Shown: positions 43,000 through 52,600 of the stretch, piece after piece | Layout of the letters: every line of letters begins with the position of its first letter | How positions within the stretch are numbered: the stretch's first letter is position 1 | DNA from: UBA3839 sp902776985 | GTDB lineage: Bacteria > Bacteroidota > Bacteroidia > Bacteroidales > Bacteroidaceae | Direction: 5' to 3' | Assembly: GCA_902776985.1 (NCBI GenBank) | Contig: CACYSD010000019.1 | Location: 42,366-106,365, forward strand | DNA length: 64,000 bases | Notes under the pieces: generated by a model | Databases searched by the model: none | What the model was told of the DNA's origin: nothing | Seen by the model: only the letters and a program-made list of their open reading frames with translations | Made by a program: the position numbers and the translations under genes

Positions 43000-43419
43000 A
43001 TGCTTACACAACAAGAATGTGATATTGTTCACGCACGTATGCACGGTACAATGGTAGAGGCGATGGGAATGCGCTTTATCCCCTCCGACGACGATGCGGC
43101 ATGGTGCGAAATGCCTATCACCCCCGCAGTGCGTCAATACTTCGGTGTACTCCATGGCGGAGCATCCCTGGCTTTGGCAGAAACACTGGCAGGCGTAGGT
43201 TCCCTTCATATTATCGGTTTCACAGAAGAAGCACTCGTTTGCGGAACCCAAGTGAGTGGTAACCACCTAAACATGTCAGCTACCGAAGGTGTAGTTCGCG
43301 GACGTGCTACCCTGCTCCATGCCGGACACTCCACACACATCTGGAATGTTGATGTCCTCGGTGCCGACGACACCCTCATCTCCACCTCTCGAGTAACAAA
43401 CCGCATTCTGTGGAAGTAA
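43000..43419 (+). CDS. PaaI/MenI-like hotdog-fold thioesterase
   Basis: 139 aa from ATG 43000 (an earlier in-frame start lies upstream of the promoter). The hotdog-fold signature YFGVLHGGASLALAETLAGVGS is the active-site helix of the PaaI/YbdB/MenI acyl-CoA thioesterase group, with the conserved HGG and a catalytic glutamate in the helix; NHLNMSATEGVVRGRATLLHAG follows in the second sheet. It probably hydrolyses an aromatic acyl-CoA such as the menaquinone precursor 1,4-dihydroxy-2-naphthoyl-CoA, but the substrate is inferred. It is 16 nt upstream of the second GreA gene. Confidence 0.9.
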   Translation: MLTQQECDIVHARMHGTMVEAMGMRFIPSDDDAAWCEMPITPAVRQYFGVLHGGASLALAETLAGVGSLHIIGFTEEALVCGTQVSGNHLNMSATEGVVRGRATLLHAGHSTHIWNVDVLGADDTLISTSRVTNRILWK

Positions 43420-43435
43420 ATAAGAAATAACAGAT

Positions 43436-43900
43436 ATGGAATATATGTCTCAGGAGGGCTACGACAAATTAGTAGCCGAACTGCATCAGCTGATAAATGT
43501 AGAGTACCCCAAAGTCAAGGAAGCACTTGTCGAAGCTCGTGAAAAGGGCGACCTCAGCGAGAACTTCGAGTATCATGCTGCACGGCGTGAACAGGCACGT
43601 CTTATGAGCCGTATACGTTTCAAGCAAAAGGTGCTCGAATATACTAGAGTGATAGACACCAACAAACTTGCTTCGGATGTTGTAGGACTGCTTACAAGGG
43701 TGGATCTGACTAATATGCAGAACAACATGCAGATGACATATACCATTGTCAGTCCTCACGAAGCAAATCTGCAGGAAAAGAAGATTTCCATCCAGTCACC
43801 CATAGCCCAGGCTCTCTTGGGCAAGAAAGTCGGTGAAATAGTGGAAGTCCACATCCCTGCGGGCATCCAGAAGTTGAGAATTGACAATATACAACTATAG
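43436..43900 (+). CDS. GreA/GreB-like elongation factor paralogue
   Basis: 154 aa, the same length as the greA at 42249-42713 but clearly diverged. It starts MEYMSQEGYDKLVAELHQL and keeps the catalytic tip residues in EKGDLSENFEYHAARREQ and the C-terminal SPIAQALLGKKVGEIVEVHIPAG. Both copies therefore look competent for RNA-cleavage stimulation. Co-transcribed with a thioesterase and convergent with another hotdog gene. Two GreA paralogues within about 1.2 kb suggest specialisation (for example stress or growth phase), which is not shown by the sequence. Confidence 0.9.
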   Translation: MEYMSQEGYDKLVAELHQLINVEYPKVKEALVEAREKGDLSENFEYHAARREQARLMSRIRFKQKVLEYTRVIDTNKLASDVVGLLTRVDLTNMQNNMQMTYTIVSPHEANLQEKKISIQSPIAQALLGKKVGEIVEVHIPAGIQKLRIDNIQL

Positions 43901-43923
43901 TCTGGCTTAATAATCGGAGGCGC

Positions 43924-44295
43924 CTATAGTCTTGACATGAATTTCTCCCGTTCTACGATGTATCTGATGTGAGAACCTTCGCCAAGTAGTGTATCGCCGG
44001 AATAGGCTGCAACCTTGAATTCAATTTTCTTTCCTTCAACATTTACCACCTCGGCTATCACTCTCACCTCATCTCCTATCTTTGAAGGTTTCAAGTGGGT
44101 GGACTGAATGTAACCTCCAACAGTTGTACTGCCTTCTGGTAATTCATTGCTTACGGCGAGCATTGCCGCATTCTCCATCAGCGCCATCATCATAGGAGTC
44201 GCTAGGACAGGCAAATCGCCCGAACCTACTACACGAGCTGTAACACTTTCAGTGACAGTCAATTCACTTGCATGCTTAATTCCTATTGTTATCAT
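43924..44295 (-). CDS. FlK-like hotdog thioesterase
   Basis: 123 aa. The order of motifs, ATPMMMALMENAAMLAV, VGGYIQSTHLKPSKIGDEVRVIAEVVNVEGKKIEFKV (recognised as THLKPSKIGDEV and EGKKIEFKVAAYSGD) and GEGSHIRYIV, is that of the fluoroacetyl-CoA-thioesterase-like (FlK) hotdog family common in anaerobes. The conserved Thr/Glu/His triad positions are visible as T33, E42 and H69 approximately. The physiological substrate is unknown; fluoroacetate resistance is not implied. Minus strand, convergent with the second greA. Confidence 0.82.
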   Translation of the reverse strand: MITIGIKHASELTVTESVTARVVGSGDLPVLATPMMMALMENAAMLAVSNELPEGSTTVGGYIQSTHLKPSKIGDEVRVIAEVVNVEGKKIEFKVAAYSGDTLLGEGSHIRYIVEREKFMSRL

Positions 44296-44348
44296 TTAAA
44301 TTGCAATTCGTTATTCTTATTTATATTTGTTTCGATCATTTCTACTGA

Positions 44349-46526
44349 TTAATCCTTCTTGCAGTGCGAAAGCACCATACGGATTTCATCATATGTAACA
44401 TCGGGCGGACATAGGTTTTTGATAGGAGTAGAGCCATTGTCTGCCCCTATTGTGTTCACAACAGACAGAATGGCTTTCTGATGTTCAGGAGACACGAGGT
44501 CATCAAAGGAGACTTCTCCAGAATCCACATAGCGTATGAGATGGCTGTTGATGGTGGCGATTGTAAGACCACGTTCGTGAGCAATCAAGTCTGGTTTCAT
44601 TCCCTGACTATAAAGTTGTAAACTCTCCTCCCAGCTTTTTGGTTTTTTTTCTTTCTTGGGCTTCTCCTTCTTGGCAGCTCTTTGCCGTTTGGGTTTCAGT
44701 TCATCCGCTTCTATAGCATCAAGCATGGAATGTTGTTTTTCTTTCAGATAGATGCTGACCGTAAATCCCCGTTCGGCAATTTTCGTAAGCAGATAACAGT
44801 GTGAAAGCCATGTCTGGCGTTCATCAGGCAGAGCATTGCTCAGTCGGCGGGAAGCCTGCTTATTGTTAGTCTCCACTTTAGCGGTCAGTTCCAGAGGCTT
44901 TGCAAGGATATTGTTAAGCATGTCTGCAAAGTACTCAGCACTGCGTTTTACACGGTCGAGGAAATCTTTGTCGCGCAAGTCTTCATAAGGCATTGTCTGA
45001 ATCTTCTGCTGCCACTTTGCTGCCACGTCCACCACTTGTTGACTCAAATCCACAAGAGACTGGTCATGGAGCTGTTTGAGATTCGCATGACTATGATAGA
45101 AGAATTCCGTAAAGATTCGTACCATTGATTCCTGCTGGGAAAGCAGAGAGCGGAAATCAAAGAGTCTAAGCAACAGATGGCGCTCATATTCTTGTTTCAG
45201 AAGCGACAGCTGTTCTATACTACGCCGTGCGTCGTTCTCTTGCTGCGCTATGTATTTATCCACACGGTCATCATTGATGATAGCACGCTGGTTGAGCGGT
45301 GTGGCAAGCACCAATCCCTCTAATGTGCGACAGCGGCTCAGGGCTACATACACCTGTCCCGGAGCAAAAGACTGATTTGCGTCAATAATAGCGCGATCGA
45401 ATGTGAGTCCCTGACTCTTGTGGATGGTGATTGCCCATGCCAGTCTCAGGGGCAGTTGCTTGAATGTTCCCTGCACCTCCGATTCTATCTCCCTCGTCTT
45501 CTCATTCAGCGTATATCGCATATTCTCCCACACCAAAGGCTCAACCTCTATCGCCTCATCGTCATCTTCGCAATAGACAGTGAGACTGTTCTCTGTAGCC
45601 TCCATCACACGTCCTATGCGTCCGTTATAGTAGCGGTGTTCGGGCGAGGGATCATTCTTCACAAACATCACCTGTGCTCCGACTTTCAGTTCCAATGTCT
45701 CAGCTGTAGGAAACGAGTATTCGGGGAATGTACCTTTTACTTCCGCATGATACCTGAACAGCGAGCCTAACAGTTTCTGTAGCTCTGACTCATTATAGTA
45801 GTTTGCGAGCTGATTGTGAGTGGTTAGTCGGATATATGGCTCTTCAGGGCTTGGAATGAAGTTGGGATTACAATGCAGGTTTAGTTGCTCCAGAGCTTTA
45901 GCACTGGGGTGTCCGCTACGAATCTGGTTCAGAAGCTCTATGAAAGATGAGTCTTGCTGGCGATACACATAATCCAGTTGGATAGTCACATAGTCAATCT
46001 GCTGCAACGCCTTGGAACCGAAAAAGTAAGGAGTATCGTAGTAGGGTCTCAACATCTGTTCGTCTTCAGGAGTAACTACAGGTGTCAGCTGAGCAAGGTC
46101 GCCTATCATCAGCAACTGCACACCCCCAAAAGGCAGTGAGTGGTCACGGAAACGGCGCAGCACACTGTCAATCGCATCGAGCAAGTCCGCACGAACCATT
46201 GATATTTCATCAATTATCAGGAGGTCTATGGAAGCGATGATCTTGCGTTTATCACGTCCGAAGTCAAACCTGCTCTCTACCTTCGCTCCAGGCACGTAAG
46301 GAGAAAAAGGCAGCTGGAAGAAAGAATGGATGGTCATTCCGTTTGCGTTTATCGCCGCAACTCCAGTGGGCGCAACGACAATAGGACGTTTGCGCGACTT
46401 CTCAACTACGGTTTTCAAAAACGTAGTCTTTCCTGTTCCTGCCTTGCCGGTCAGGAATATGCTTCGTCCGGTATTTTCAACAAAGTCCCAAGCTATTCGC
46501 AATTCATGGTTTTCTTCCATTGTCAT
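44349..46526 (-). CDS. PIF1-like superfamily 1 helicase with C-terminal helix-turn-helix
   Basis: 725 aa. Residues of about 1 to 440 form an SF1B DNA helicase of the PIF1/RecD2 type: Walker A FLTGKAGTGKTTFLK, VVAPTGVAAINANG, Walker B LLIIDEISMV, LMIGDLAQLTPVV, YVYRQQD and the motif VI region AITIHKSQGLTFDRA...YVALSRCRTLEGL. After a long helical stretch, a lysine-rich linker (about 635-655, KKEKPKKEKKPK) leads to a helix-turn-helix domain (ESLQLYSQGMKPDLIAHERG; TIATINSHLIRYV) like HTH_40. It probably unwinds DNA structures such as G-quadruplexes or replication blocks. Cytoplasmic. Confidence 0.92.
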   Translation of the reverse strand: MTMEENHELRIAWDFVENTGRSIFLTGKAGTGKTTFLKTVVEKSRKRPIVVAPTGVAAINANGMTIHSFFQLPFSPYVPGAKVESRFDFGRDKRKIIASIDLLIIDEISMVRADLLDAIDSVLRRFRDHSLPFGGVQLLMIGDLAQLTPVVTPEDEQMLRPYYDTPYFFGSKALQQIDYVTIQLDYVYRQQDSSFIELLNQIRSGHPSAKALEQLNLHCNPNFIPSPEEPYIRLTTHNQLANYYNESELQKLLGSLFRYHAEVKGTFPEYSFPTAETLELKVGAQVMFVKNDPSPEHRYYNGRIGRVMEATENSLTVYCEDDDEAIEVEPLVWENMRYTLNEKTREIESEVQGTFKQLPLRLAWAITIHKSQGLTFDRAIIDANQSFAPGQVYVALSRCRTLEGLVLATPLNQRAIINDDRVDKYIAQQENDARRSIEQLSLLKQEYERHLLLRLFDFRSLLSQQESMVRIFTEFFYHSHANLKQLHDQSLVDLSQQVVDVAAKWQQKIQTMPYEDLRDKDFLDRVKRSAEYFADMLNNILAKPLELTAKVETNNKQASRRLSNALPDERQTWLSHCYLLTKIAERGFTVSIYLKEKQHSMLDAIEADELKPKRQRAAKKEKPKKEKKPKSWEESLQLYSQGMKPDLIAHERGLTIATINSHLIRYVDSGEVSFDDLVSPEHQKAILSVVNTIGADNGSTPIKNLCPPDVTYDEIRMVLSHCKKD

Positions 46527-46631
46527 CTTTCAATTAATTGGTTGTTTGGCCACAATTATGCCACAAAGATATGAATAACCTGATGAAAAAACAAATGATT
46601 TGGACCTACATCATAATTTATAATTTATTAT

Positions 46632-46665
46632 TTTGTAGTTTATTACTATAATATTCGTACCTTTG
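46632..46665 (+). promoter_or_regulatory. Predicted promoter of gpmI
   Basis: TTTG (46632-46635), 22-nt spacer and TACCTTTG (46658-46665), 30 nt before ATG 46696. The spacer is one base longer than usual. Confidence 0.6.
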
Positions 46666-46695
46666 CAGAGCGAATACATTTAAACAGAAATAATT

Positions 46696-48231
46696 ATGGC
46701 AAAGAAAGCACTCTTGATGATTCTCGACGGATGGGGAATCGGCAACCAAGGCGCAGGCGACGTAATTTTCCGCACTCCAACGCCTTATCTCGACTATCTC
46801 ACAGCAGTAAGTCCACACTCTCAGCTTCAGACCAGCGGTGAAGACGTAGGTCTGCCCGACGGACAGATGGGTAACAGCGAAGTAGGTCACCTCAATATCG
46901 GTGCCGGACGCATCGTTTATCAGGACCTCGTAAAGATAAACCGTGCTTGCAAGGACGGCAGCATTCTGAAGAATCCTGAAATTGTAAGCGCATACAGCTA
47001 TGCAAAGCAGAATGGCAAGAGCATCCACCTCATGGGTCTCACCTCTACCGGTGGTGTTCACTCTTCACTCGATCACCTCTTCAAGCTTATCGACATCTCT
47101 AAGGAATATGGCATTGAAAACACCTTCGTTCACTGTTTCATGGACGGACGCGACACCGACCCTAAGAGCGGAAAGAGCTTCATCAAGATGCTCCAGGATC
47201 ATATCGACGAAGTAGGCACCGGACATATCGCAAGCATTATCGGTCGTTTCTATGCCATGGACCGCGACAAGCGCTGGGAACGTATCAAGGTTGCCTACGA
47301 CCAGCTTGTTGAAGGCAAGGGACGTACAGTCAGCGACATGGTGGAAGGTGTTCAGAGCTGCTACGACACAGACTCCGAAGAGCACAAAAACACCGATGAA
47401 TTCATGGAACCTATCGTCAATTCCAACTGCGACGGACGCATCAAGGAAGGCGACGTGGTTATCTTCTTCAACTACCGCAACGACCGTGCCAAGGAACTCA
47501 CCATCGTACTTACTCAGCAGGATATGCCTGAACAGGGCATGAACACCATCCCTGGCCTCCAATACTACTGCATGACTCCTTACGATGCATCGTTCAAGGG
47601 CGTTCACATCCTCTTCCCTAAAGAAAATGTTGACAACACCCTCGGTGAATACCTCTCTGCACAGGGCAAGCGTCAACTCCACACTGCAGAGACAGAGAAG
47701 TACGCACACGTAACCTTCTTCTTCAACGGCGGACGTGAAGCACCATACGCTGGCGAGGATCGCATCCTCGTTGCTTCACCAAAGGTTCCAACCTACGACC
47801 TCAAGCCAGAGATGTCTGCACCCGAGGTTAAGGACAAGTTGGTTGCAGCTATCAAGACTCAACAGTACGATTTCATCGTGGTAAACTTCGCCAACGGTGA
47901 CATGATTGGCCACACAGGTGTTTACAACGCAATCGCCAAGGCTGTGGTTACAATTGATAACTGCGTACGCGACGTTGTTGAGACTGCCAAGGCTAACGAC
48001 TACGAGGTAATCATAATTGCCGACCACGGAAATGCTGACAACGCCATCAATCCCGACGGCACACCAAACACAGCACACTCGCTCAATCCTGTACCATTTA
48101 TCTACGTTACAGACAACAACAGCGCACGTGTTAAGGACGGTCGTCTTGCTGACGTTGCTCCATCAATCCTCCACATCATGGGTCTGGAACAGCCAGCTGA
48201 TATGACAGGTGAAAACCTCATCGAAGGTTAA
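46696..48231 (+). CDS. gpmI: 2,3-bisphosphoglycerate-independent phosphoglycerate mutase
   Basis: 511 aa, typical length. Alkaline-phosphatase-fold enzyme of glycolysis interconverting 3- and 2-phosphoglycerate. Motifs: MILDGWGIG with a metal Asp, GNSEVGHLNIGAGR with the catalytic serine, HCFMDGRDTDPKS, FFNYRNDRAKE, FFFNGGREAPY, NFANGDMIGHTG and IADHGNADNAI. Codon usage is GC-rich and regular, as in a highly expressed gene. It has its own promoter and a strong terminator. Confidence 0.97.
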   Translation: MAKKALLMILDGWGIGNQGAGDVIFRTPTPYLDYLTAVSPHSQLQTSGEDVGLPDGQMGNSEVGHLNIGAGRIVYQDLVKINRACKDGSILKNPEIVSAYSYAKQNGKSIHLMGLTSTGGVHSSLDHLFKLIDISKEYGIENTFVHCFMDGRDTDPKSGKSFIKMLQDHIDEVGTGHIASIIGRFYAMDRDKRWERIKVAYDQLVEGKGRTVSDMVEGVQSCYDTDSEEHKNTDEFMEPIVNSNCDGRIKEGDVVIFFNYRNDRAKELTIVLTQQDMPEQGMNTIPGLQYYCMTPYDASFKGVHILFPKENVDNTLGEYLSAQGKRQLHTAETEKYAHVTFFFNGGREAPYAGEDRILVASPKVPTYDLKPEMSAPEVKDKLVAAIKTQQYDFIVVNFANGDMIGHTGVYNAIAKAVVTIDNCVRDVVETAKANDYEVIIIADHGNADNAINPDGTPNTAHSLNPVPFIYVTDNNSARVKDGRLADVAPSILHIMGLEQPADMTGENLIEG

Positions 48232-48251
48232 AGTTTAATAAGCATTAAAGC

Positions 48252-48297
48252 AAACAGGGTTGTGATCCCATCGGATTGCAACCCTGTTTTTTTGTAT
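48252..48297 (+). terminator. Rho-independent terminator of gpmI
   Basis: AAACAGGGTTG and CAACCCTGTTT pair around a 16-nt loop (48263-48278), followed by TTTTTTG. It lies 21 nt after the gpmI stop codon. Confidence 0.88.
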
Positions 48298-48320
48298 CTA
48301 TATTTACGAGTAAATCGTTA

Positions 48321-48898
48321 TTAGCGTTTGAGCAGATATTGCTGTGCCAGATGCCAGATAACGATTCCAGCGGTTGTGCTTACGTTGAGAGAATGTTTTG
48401 TTCCGAACTGTGGAAGCTCGATGCAACCGTCGCAGGCATCAACGACTTCCTGATGCACTCCCTTCACCTCATTACCCAGGACAACTGCAATTTTGACGAA
48501 TTCATCGGGGTTTTTAGCATTATTTTTACCCTCCTTGTCAAAATTCCCGACCTGCCAGTCCTGCAATGCAGTGGTGCCTTCAGCCTGTTCTATGGCAAAA
48601 ACCTTGTAGCCTTCGTCGTGCAGAAACTTCACCGCATCCATTGCAGTGTCGAAATGCTGCCAATCCACGGAGTCTTCTGCTCCAAGAGCCGTCTTGTGTA
48701 TTTCAGGATGCGGAGGACAGGCAGTGATGCCGCAGAGCGCAATTCCGTTGATACGGTATGCGTCGCTGGTACGGAATACACTGCCTACGTTGTACATCGA
48801 CCGCACATCGTCAAGCACTACAACGACTGGCATTTTAACGCAGTCCTTGAACTGCTCGACCGTCAGACGATGCATCTCCGTTATCTTCAACTTGCGCA

Positions 48899-48902
<4 letters not shown>
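48321..48902 (-). CDS. SpoU/TrmH family RNA 2'-O-methyltransferase
   Basis: 193 aa. The SPOUT fold motifs are present: VVLDDVRSMYNVGSVFRTSDAY (motif 1, with the conserved N and R), AVVLGNEVKGV (motif 2) and LPQFGTKHSLNVSTTAGIVIWHL (motif 3, close to the canonical IPM.G..SLNVSVA). These bind AdoMet in a trefoil knot and methylate a ribose 2'-OH of tRNA or rRNA; the target site is not known. There is no N-terminal substrate-binding extension. It overlaps lgt by 4 nt on the minus strand. Confidence 0.92.
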
Positions 48903-49897
<995 letters not shown>

Positions 49898-49944
49898 TTT
49901 ACCTTTCTATTCTATATCCGTTAAACGCTAAACGTTAAACAACA

Positions 49945-51048
49945 CTATACGTTAAATCTGAAATGCATGATGTCGCCGTCCTGAACCACGTAGTCCTTGC
50001 CTTCGACACCCATCTTTCCTGCTTCACGAACAGCGGCCTCGCTGCCATATTTGATGTAGTCATCGTACTTTATCACCTCTGCACGGATAAATCCCTTCTC
50101 GAAATCGGTATGGATGACACCGGCACACTGAGGAGCCTTCCATCCGCGGCGGTAAGTCCATGCCTTCACTTCCATCGGTCCTGCGGTGATGAATGTCTGC
50201 AGGTTGAGAAGTGAGTATATTGCCTTGATAAGTCGGTTGCAGCCGCTTTCTGAAAGTCCGAGGTCTTCGAGGAACATCTGCTTCTCCTCGTAAGTTTCAA
50301 GTTCGGCGATATCAGCCTCCGTCTGTGCGGAAATCACGATGAGTTCAGCATCTTCGCCCTTTATTGCCTCACGAACCTGCTCCACGTAGTCGTTACCGTT
50401 GGCTGCCGAAGCATCATCCACGTTGCAGACATACAGCACAGGTTTTGTGGTCAGCAGGAACATCTGTTTTGCAGCGGTAACCTCCTCGTCGTTCTCGAGT
50501 TCCACGGTACGTGCGCTGCGTCCCTGTTCCAACGCTTCCTTGTAACGCAGCAGCAAGGCGTATTCCACCTTTGCCTGCTTGTCACCGCCGACCATAGCCT
50601 GTTTCTCCACACGCTTAATACGGCTTTCAACTGTTTCAAGGTCTTTGAGCTGCAGTTCAGTGTCGATGATTTCCTTGTCGCGGACAGGATTCACGCTGCC
50701 GTCCACATGCACTATATTACCGTTGTCAAAGCAACGCAACACATGGATGATAGCGTCACACTCACGGATATTCCCGAGGAATTGGTTACCCAAGCCCTCG
50801 CCCTTGCTGGCTCCCTTCACCAGTCCGGCAATATCAACAATGTCGCACACTGCGGGAACAATACGTCCCGGATGAACCAGTTCCGCAAGTTTGGTCAGAC
50901 GCTCATCGGGCACAGACACCTGTCCCATCTGAGCATCAATAGTACAAAAAGGAAAGTTTGCCGCCTGCGCCTTCGCACTCGACAAACAATTAAAAAGTGT
51001 AGACTTACCCACGTTAGGAAGTCCTACAATACCAGCTTTCAATGCCAT
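49945..51048 (-). CDS. ychF: Ribosome-associated ATPase YchF (OLA1 family)
   Basis: 367 aa, standard length. Obg-like P-loop NTPase that prefers ATP: G1 GLPNVGKSTLFN, G3 DIAGLVKGASKGEGLG, a NVDD segment in place of NKxD (YVCNVDDA), and the C-terminal TGS domain LQTFITAGPMEVKAWTYRRGWKAPQCAGVIHTDFEKGFIRAEV (recognised as AWTYRRGW and IHTDFEKGFIRAEV). Binds ribosomes and modulates stress responses. A complete promoter, TTTG-N20-TAACTTTG, lies at 51078-51109 on the minus strand, and its upstream part has been tandemly duplicated. Confidence 0.97.
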   Translation of the reverse strand: MALKAGIVGLPNVGKSTLFNCLSSAKAQAANFPFCTIDAQMGQVSVPDERLTKLAELVHPGRIVPAVCDIVDIAGLVKGASKGEGLGNQFLGNIRECDAIIHVLRCFDNGNIVHVDGSVNPVRDKEIIDTELQLKDLETVESRIKRVEKQAMVGGDKQAKVEYALLLRYKEALEQGRSARTVELENDEEVTAAKQMFLLTTKPVLYVCNVDDASAANGNDYVEQVREAIKGEDAELIVISAQTEADIAELETYEEKQMFLEDLGLSESGCNRLIKAIYSLLNLQTFITAGPMEVKAWTYRRGWKAPQCAGVIHTDFEKGFIRAEVIKYDDYIKYGSEAAVREAGKMGVEGKDYVVQDGDIMHFRFNV

Positions 51049-51077
51049 ATCTATACAATATTATTATATTTCCGCTG

Positions 51078-51109
51078 CAAAGTTACGATTAAGCGAGAGA
51101 AAAGGCAAA
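51078..51109 (-). promoter_or_regulatory. Predicted promoter of ychF
   Basis: Minus strand TTTG (51109-51106), 20-nt spacer, TAACTTTG (51085-51078), 30 nt before ATG 51048. A near-exact match to consensus. Confidence 0.8.
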
Positions 51110-51276
51110 TTTATTTGCAATTTTCCGAGCGTGAGTAACTTCGACGTAGTCAACGTTACGATTAAGCGAGAGAAAAGGCAAATTTATTTGCAATTTTCCG
51201 AAAGGCTACGGGTAGGCGAACGAAGTTCGGGAATGCGTGAGTAACTTCGACGTAGTCAACGTTACGATTAAGCGAG
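51082..51276. repeat. Tandem direct repeats upstream of ychF
   Basis: A 47-bp unit (51082-51128) recurs identically at 51155-51201, and the following 42-bp unit (51129-51170) recurs at 51235-51276, including GTAACTTCGACGTAGTCAAC. The first copy contains the -33 box of ychF; the second copy lacks an intact -7 box (CAACGTTA for CAAAGTTA). Confidence 0.85.
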
Positions 51277-51306
51277 CGCAATACAAAATAATACGTAGTT
51301 TTATTT

Positions 51307-51714
51307 TTATTCATTCTTCATTTTCTTTTGCAGTTGTTTAAGAAACTGGCGGTTGGCTCTTGACAAGATATTGCATTGAACGTCATCCGGAGAAATACGT
51401 TCGAGATACTTTTCCACAACAACACGGTCCCCACATACAGCTTCCCGTAGTTTGAAGTTCGGTTCCAGCTTCACTATATCGAACAAACAGATGGCATTTC
51501 CCTGGATAAGTTCATGCAAGACCACCGTTCTGAGAGAGTTGACAAACAAATCCATGGTTCTGCGGTCAAACTGGCAATAAGCCTGTAGTGAATGCCGTAG
51601 CATGTCGTTTGTCACTATCTCTCCGCTTTGGCAAACAATTGCACGCCACTGGTTGTTGAAGTTCAGTTTTTCACAACTGAATTTCCATGCATTTTTCTTT
51701 TCTGAATTGCTCAT
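51307..51714 (-). CDS. HU-related hypothetical protein
   Basis: 135 aa from ATG 51714 (the frame extends four codons to a TTG). The region MDLFVNSLRTVVLHELIQGNAICLFDIVKLEPNFKL has the spacing of the HU/IHF core, in which a helix is followed by a beta hairpin starting after L..G..V.L..IG.., and it has lost the DNA-binding arm motif. N-terminal KFSCEKLNFNNQWRAIVCQSG resembles the opening strand of the Bacteroidota 'HU-related' family found next to classical HU-like genes. I regard it as probably HU-like; DNA binding is not demonstrated. It lies downstream of the HU/DUF5675 set on the same strand. Confidence 0.6.
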   Translation of the reverse strand: MSNSEKKNAWKFSCEKLNFNNQWRAIVCQSGEIVTNDMLRHSLQAYCQFDRRTMDLFVNSLRTVVLHELIQGNAICLFDIVKLEPNFKLREAVCGDRVVVEKYLERISPDDVQCNILSRANRQFLKQLQKKMKNE

Positions 51715-51882
51715 GACATTTTCCAATTTAATTAGGTTAGTAAAATTGCTTTATTTATTTGCTGCAAAGTTACTGACCCGTTGTGCCAACATACGACACT
51801 TCTATTAAAAATAAAAACCCTCCCACCACCCTTTTAGTTAAAATGTGCAAAATGTCAAAGAGCGAATATGCTTAAGAAAGCA

Positions 51883-52344
51883 TTATTGTATTTCTATCAC
51901 AACACGTTCGTGGTATGCATCTGCCATCACGATATGCCTGTAAAGTTCACGGAAAGTGACTGTTGAGTACAGCAGTTTGCCACGCTCCACATTTCTGCCT
52001 ACGAGTATACAGCCGTGAGTGTCAGAGGGGAAGTTCCCAATATGGATCAGTATTCCCTTGTAGCCCTTAACATTTATCAGTCTGGGCAATTTGCCTTGGC
52101 AGAATGTATATTGCTTCTTTTTGGCGTTGGCAGGGCTAACCACATCAAGGGTCAGATTATATGTACCTGTAGGGATGGCTGTATAGCCCTTCTTTTTCAC
52201 TTCTCTTATTTCCGCCTCGCTCATTCCTGAATGGAGACCTCTGCATGCAGGTTCCATCGTATCGCAGAAGTAAGTGCCGTTCACCATCATCTGACCAATG
52301 GTGTACTTTTCTTTCATGTATTTTCTAACAACTGTAATTTTCAT
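51883..52344 (-). CDS. DUF5675 family protein
   Basis: 153 aa, no signal peptide. The sequence has the DUF5675 features: an N-terminal VRKYMKEKYTIGQMMVNGTYFCDTMEP (recognised as YTIGQMMVNGTYFCDTMEP), IPTGTYNLTLD, and ILIHIGNFPSDTHGCILVG, whose H-x-N-..-D-T-x-G-C-I pattern resembles the active site of L,D-transpeptidase-like YkuD folds, with a cysteine as nucleophile. The family is common in Bacteroidota prophage-like and HU-associated loci, often where an amidase sits; a role in murein chemistry is inferred. Minus strand, downstream of the micro-ORF and HU gene. Confidence 0.8.
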   Translation of the reverse strand: MKITVVRKYMKEKYTIGQMMVNGTYFCDTMEPACRGLHSGMSEAEIREVKKKGYTAIPTGTYNLTLDVVSPANAKKKQYTFCQGKLPRLINVKGYKGILIHIGNFPSDTHGCILVGRNVERGKLLYSTVTFRELYRHIVMADAYHERVVIEIQ

Positions 52345-52357
52345 GGTATAATTTAGT

Positions 52358-52415
52358 GGTTCAAGAGTTTAAGAGTTCAAATGGTTCAAGAGTTCAAGAG
52401 TTCAAAGGTTCAGGC
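52358..52415. repeat. TTCAAGAG-type simple repeat
   Basis: GGTTCAAGAGTTTAAGAGTTCAAATGGTTCAAG-like stretch: about six variants of GTTCAAGA in 58 bp. The same kind of repeat is found inside the btuF-like gene (35388-35418). Confidence 0.65.
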
Positions 52416-52523
52416 TTTCTTTTCTTTCTTTTTACATTCTACGAGCATGTGCAGAAACATGATGAGAGTTTCCCGATGTTCAGCTATGAACTTAAGTATG
52501 TTTTCAATATCTTGCTTTTTCAT
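52410..52523 (-). CDS. Micro-ORF, 37 aa, in the HU-DUF5675 cluster
   Basis: From ATG 52523 to the stop at 52410. The peptide is MKKQDIENILKFIAEHRETL followed by IMFLHMLVECKKKEKKA: an N-terminal amphipathic helix, a short hydrophobic stretch and a lysine-rich tail. The frame runs on to 52640, but that part would cover a GC-rich repeat and overlap the HU gene, so the short form is preferred. Its place between an HU-type gene and a cell-wall-type gene is the same as that of the tiny 'smalltalk' proteins of Bacteroidota, though the sequence is not an obvious match. Function unknown. Confidence 0.6.
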   Translation of the reverse strand: MKKQDIENILKFIAEHRETLIMFLHMLVECKKKEKKA

Positions 52524-52543
52524 GGTAATAAGTTTTTGAGTTT

Positions 52544-52600
52544 CCGTCCGGATGGTCCCCTCCTTGACGGGAGGGGTGCCCATCGGGCGGGGTTGGTCTT
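52544..52600 (-). repeat. GC-rich palindromic interspersed repeat, copy C
   Basis: Inverted relative to copies A and B: CCGTCCGGATGG (52544-52555), then CCCCTCC-ttgac-GGGAGGGG (52557-52576), then CGGGGTTGGTCTT. It abuts the stop codon of the HU gene and may work as its terminator hairpin. Confidence 0.7.

Noticed and set aside
42928..43000. Earlier start for the hotdog thioesterase
   Set aside because: The upstream start precedes the predicted -7 box at 42950-42957, and the extra residues are unlike the family.
51078..51276. Regularly spaced repeats as a possible CRISPR array
   Set aside because: Only two copies of each unit exist, the unit lengths are unequal (47 and 42 bp), the spacers are not of constant length, and no cas gene is near.
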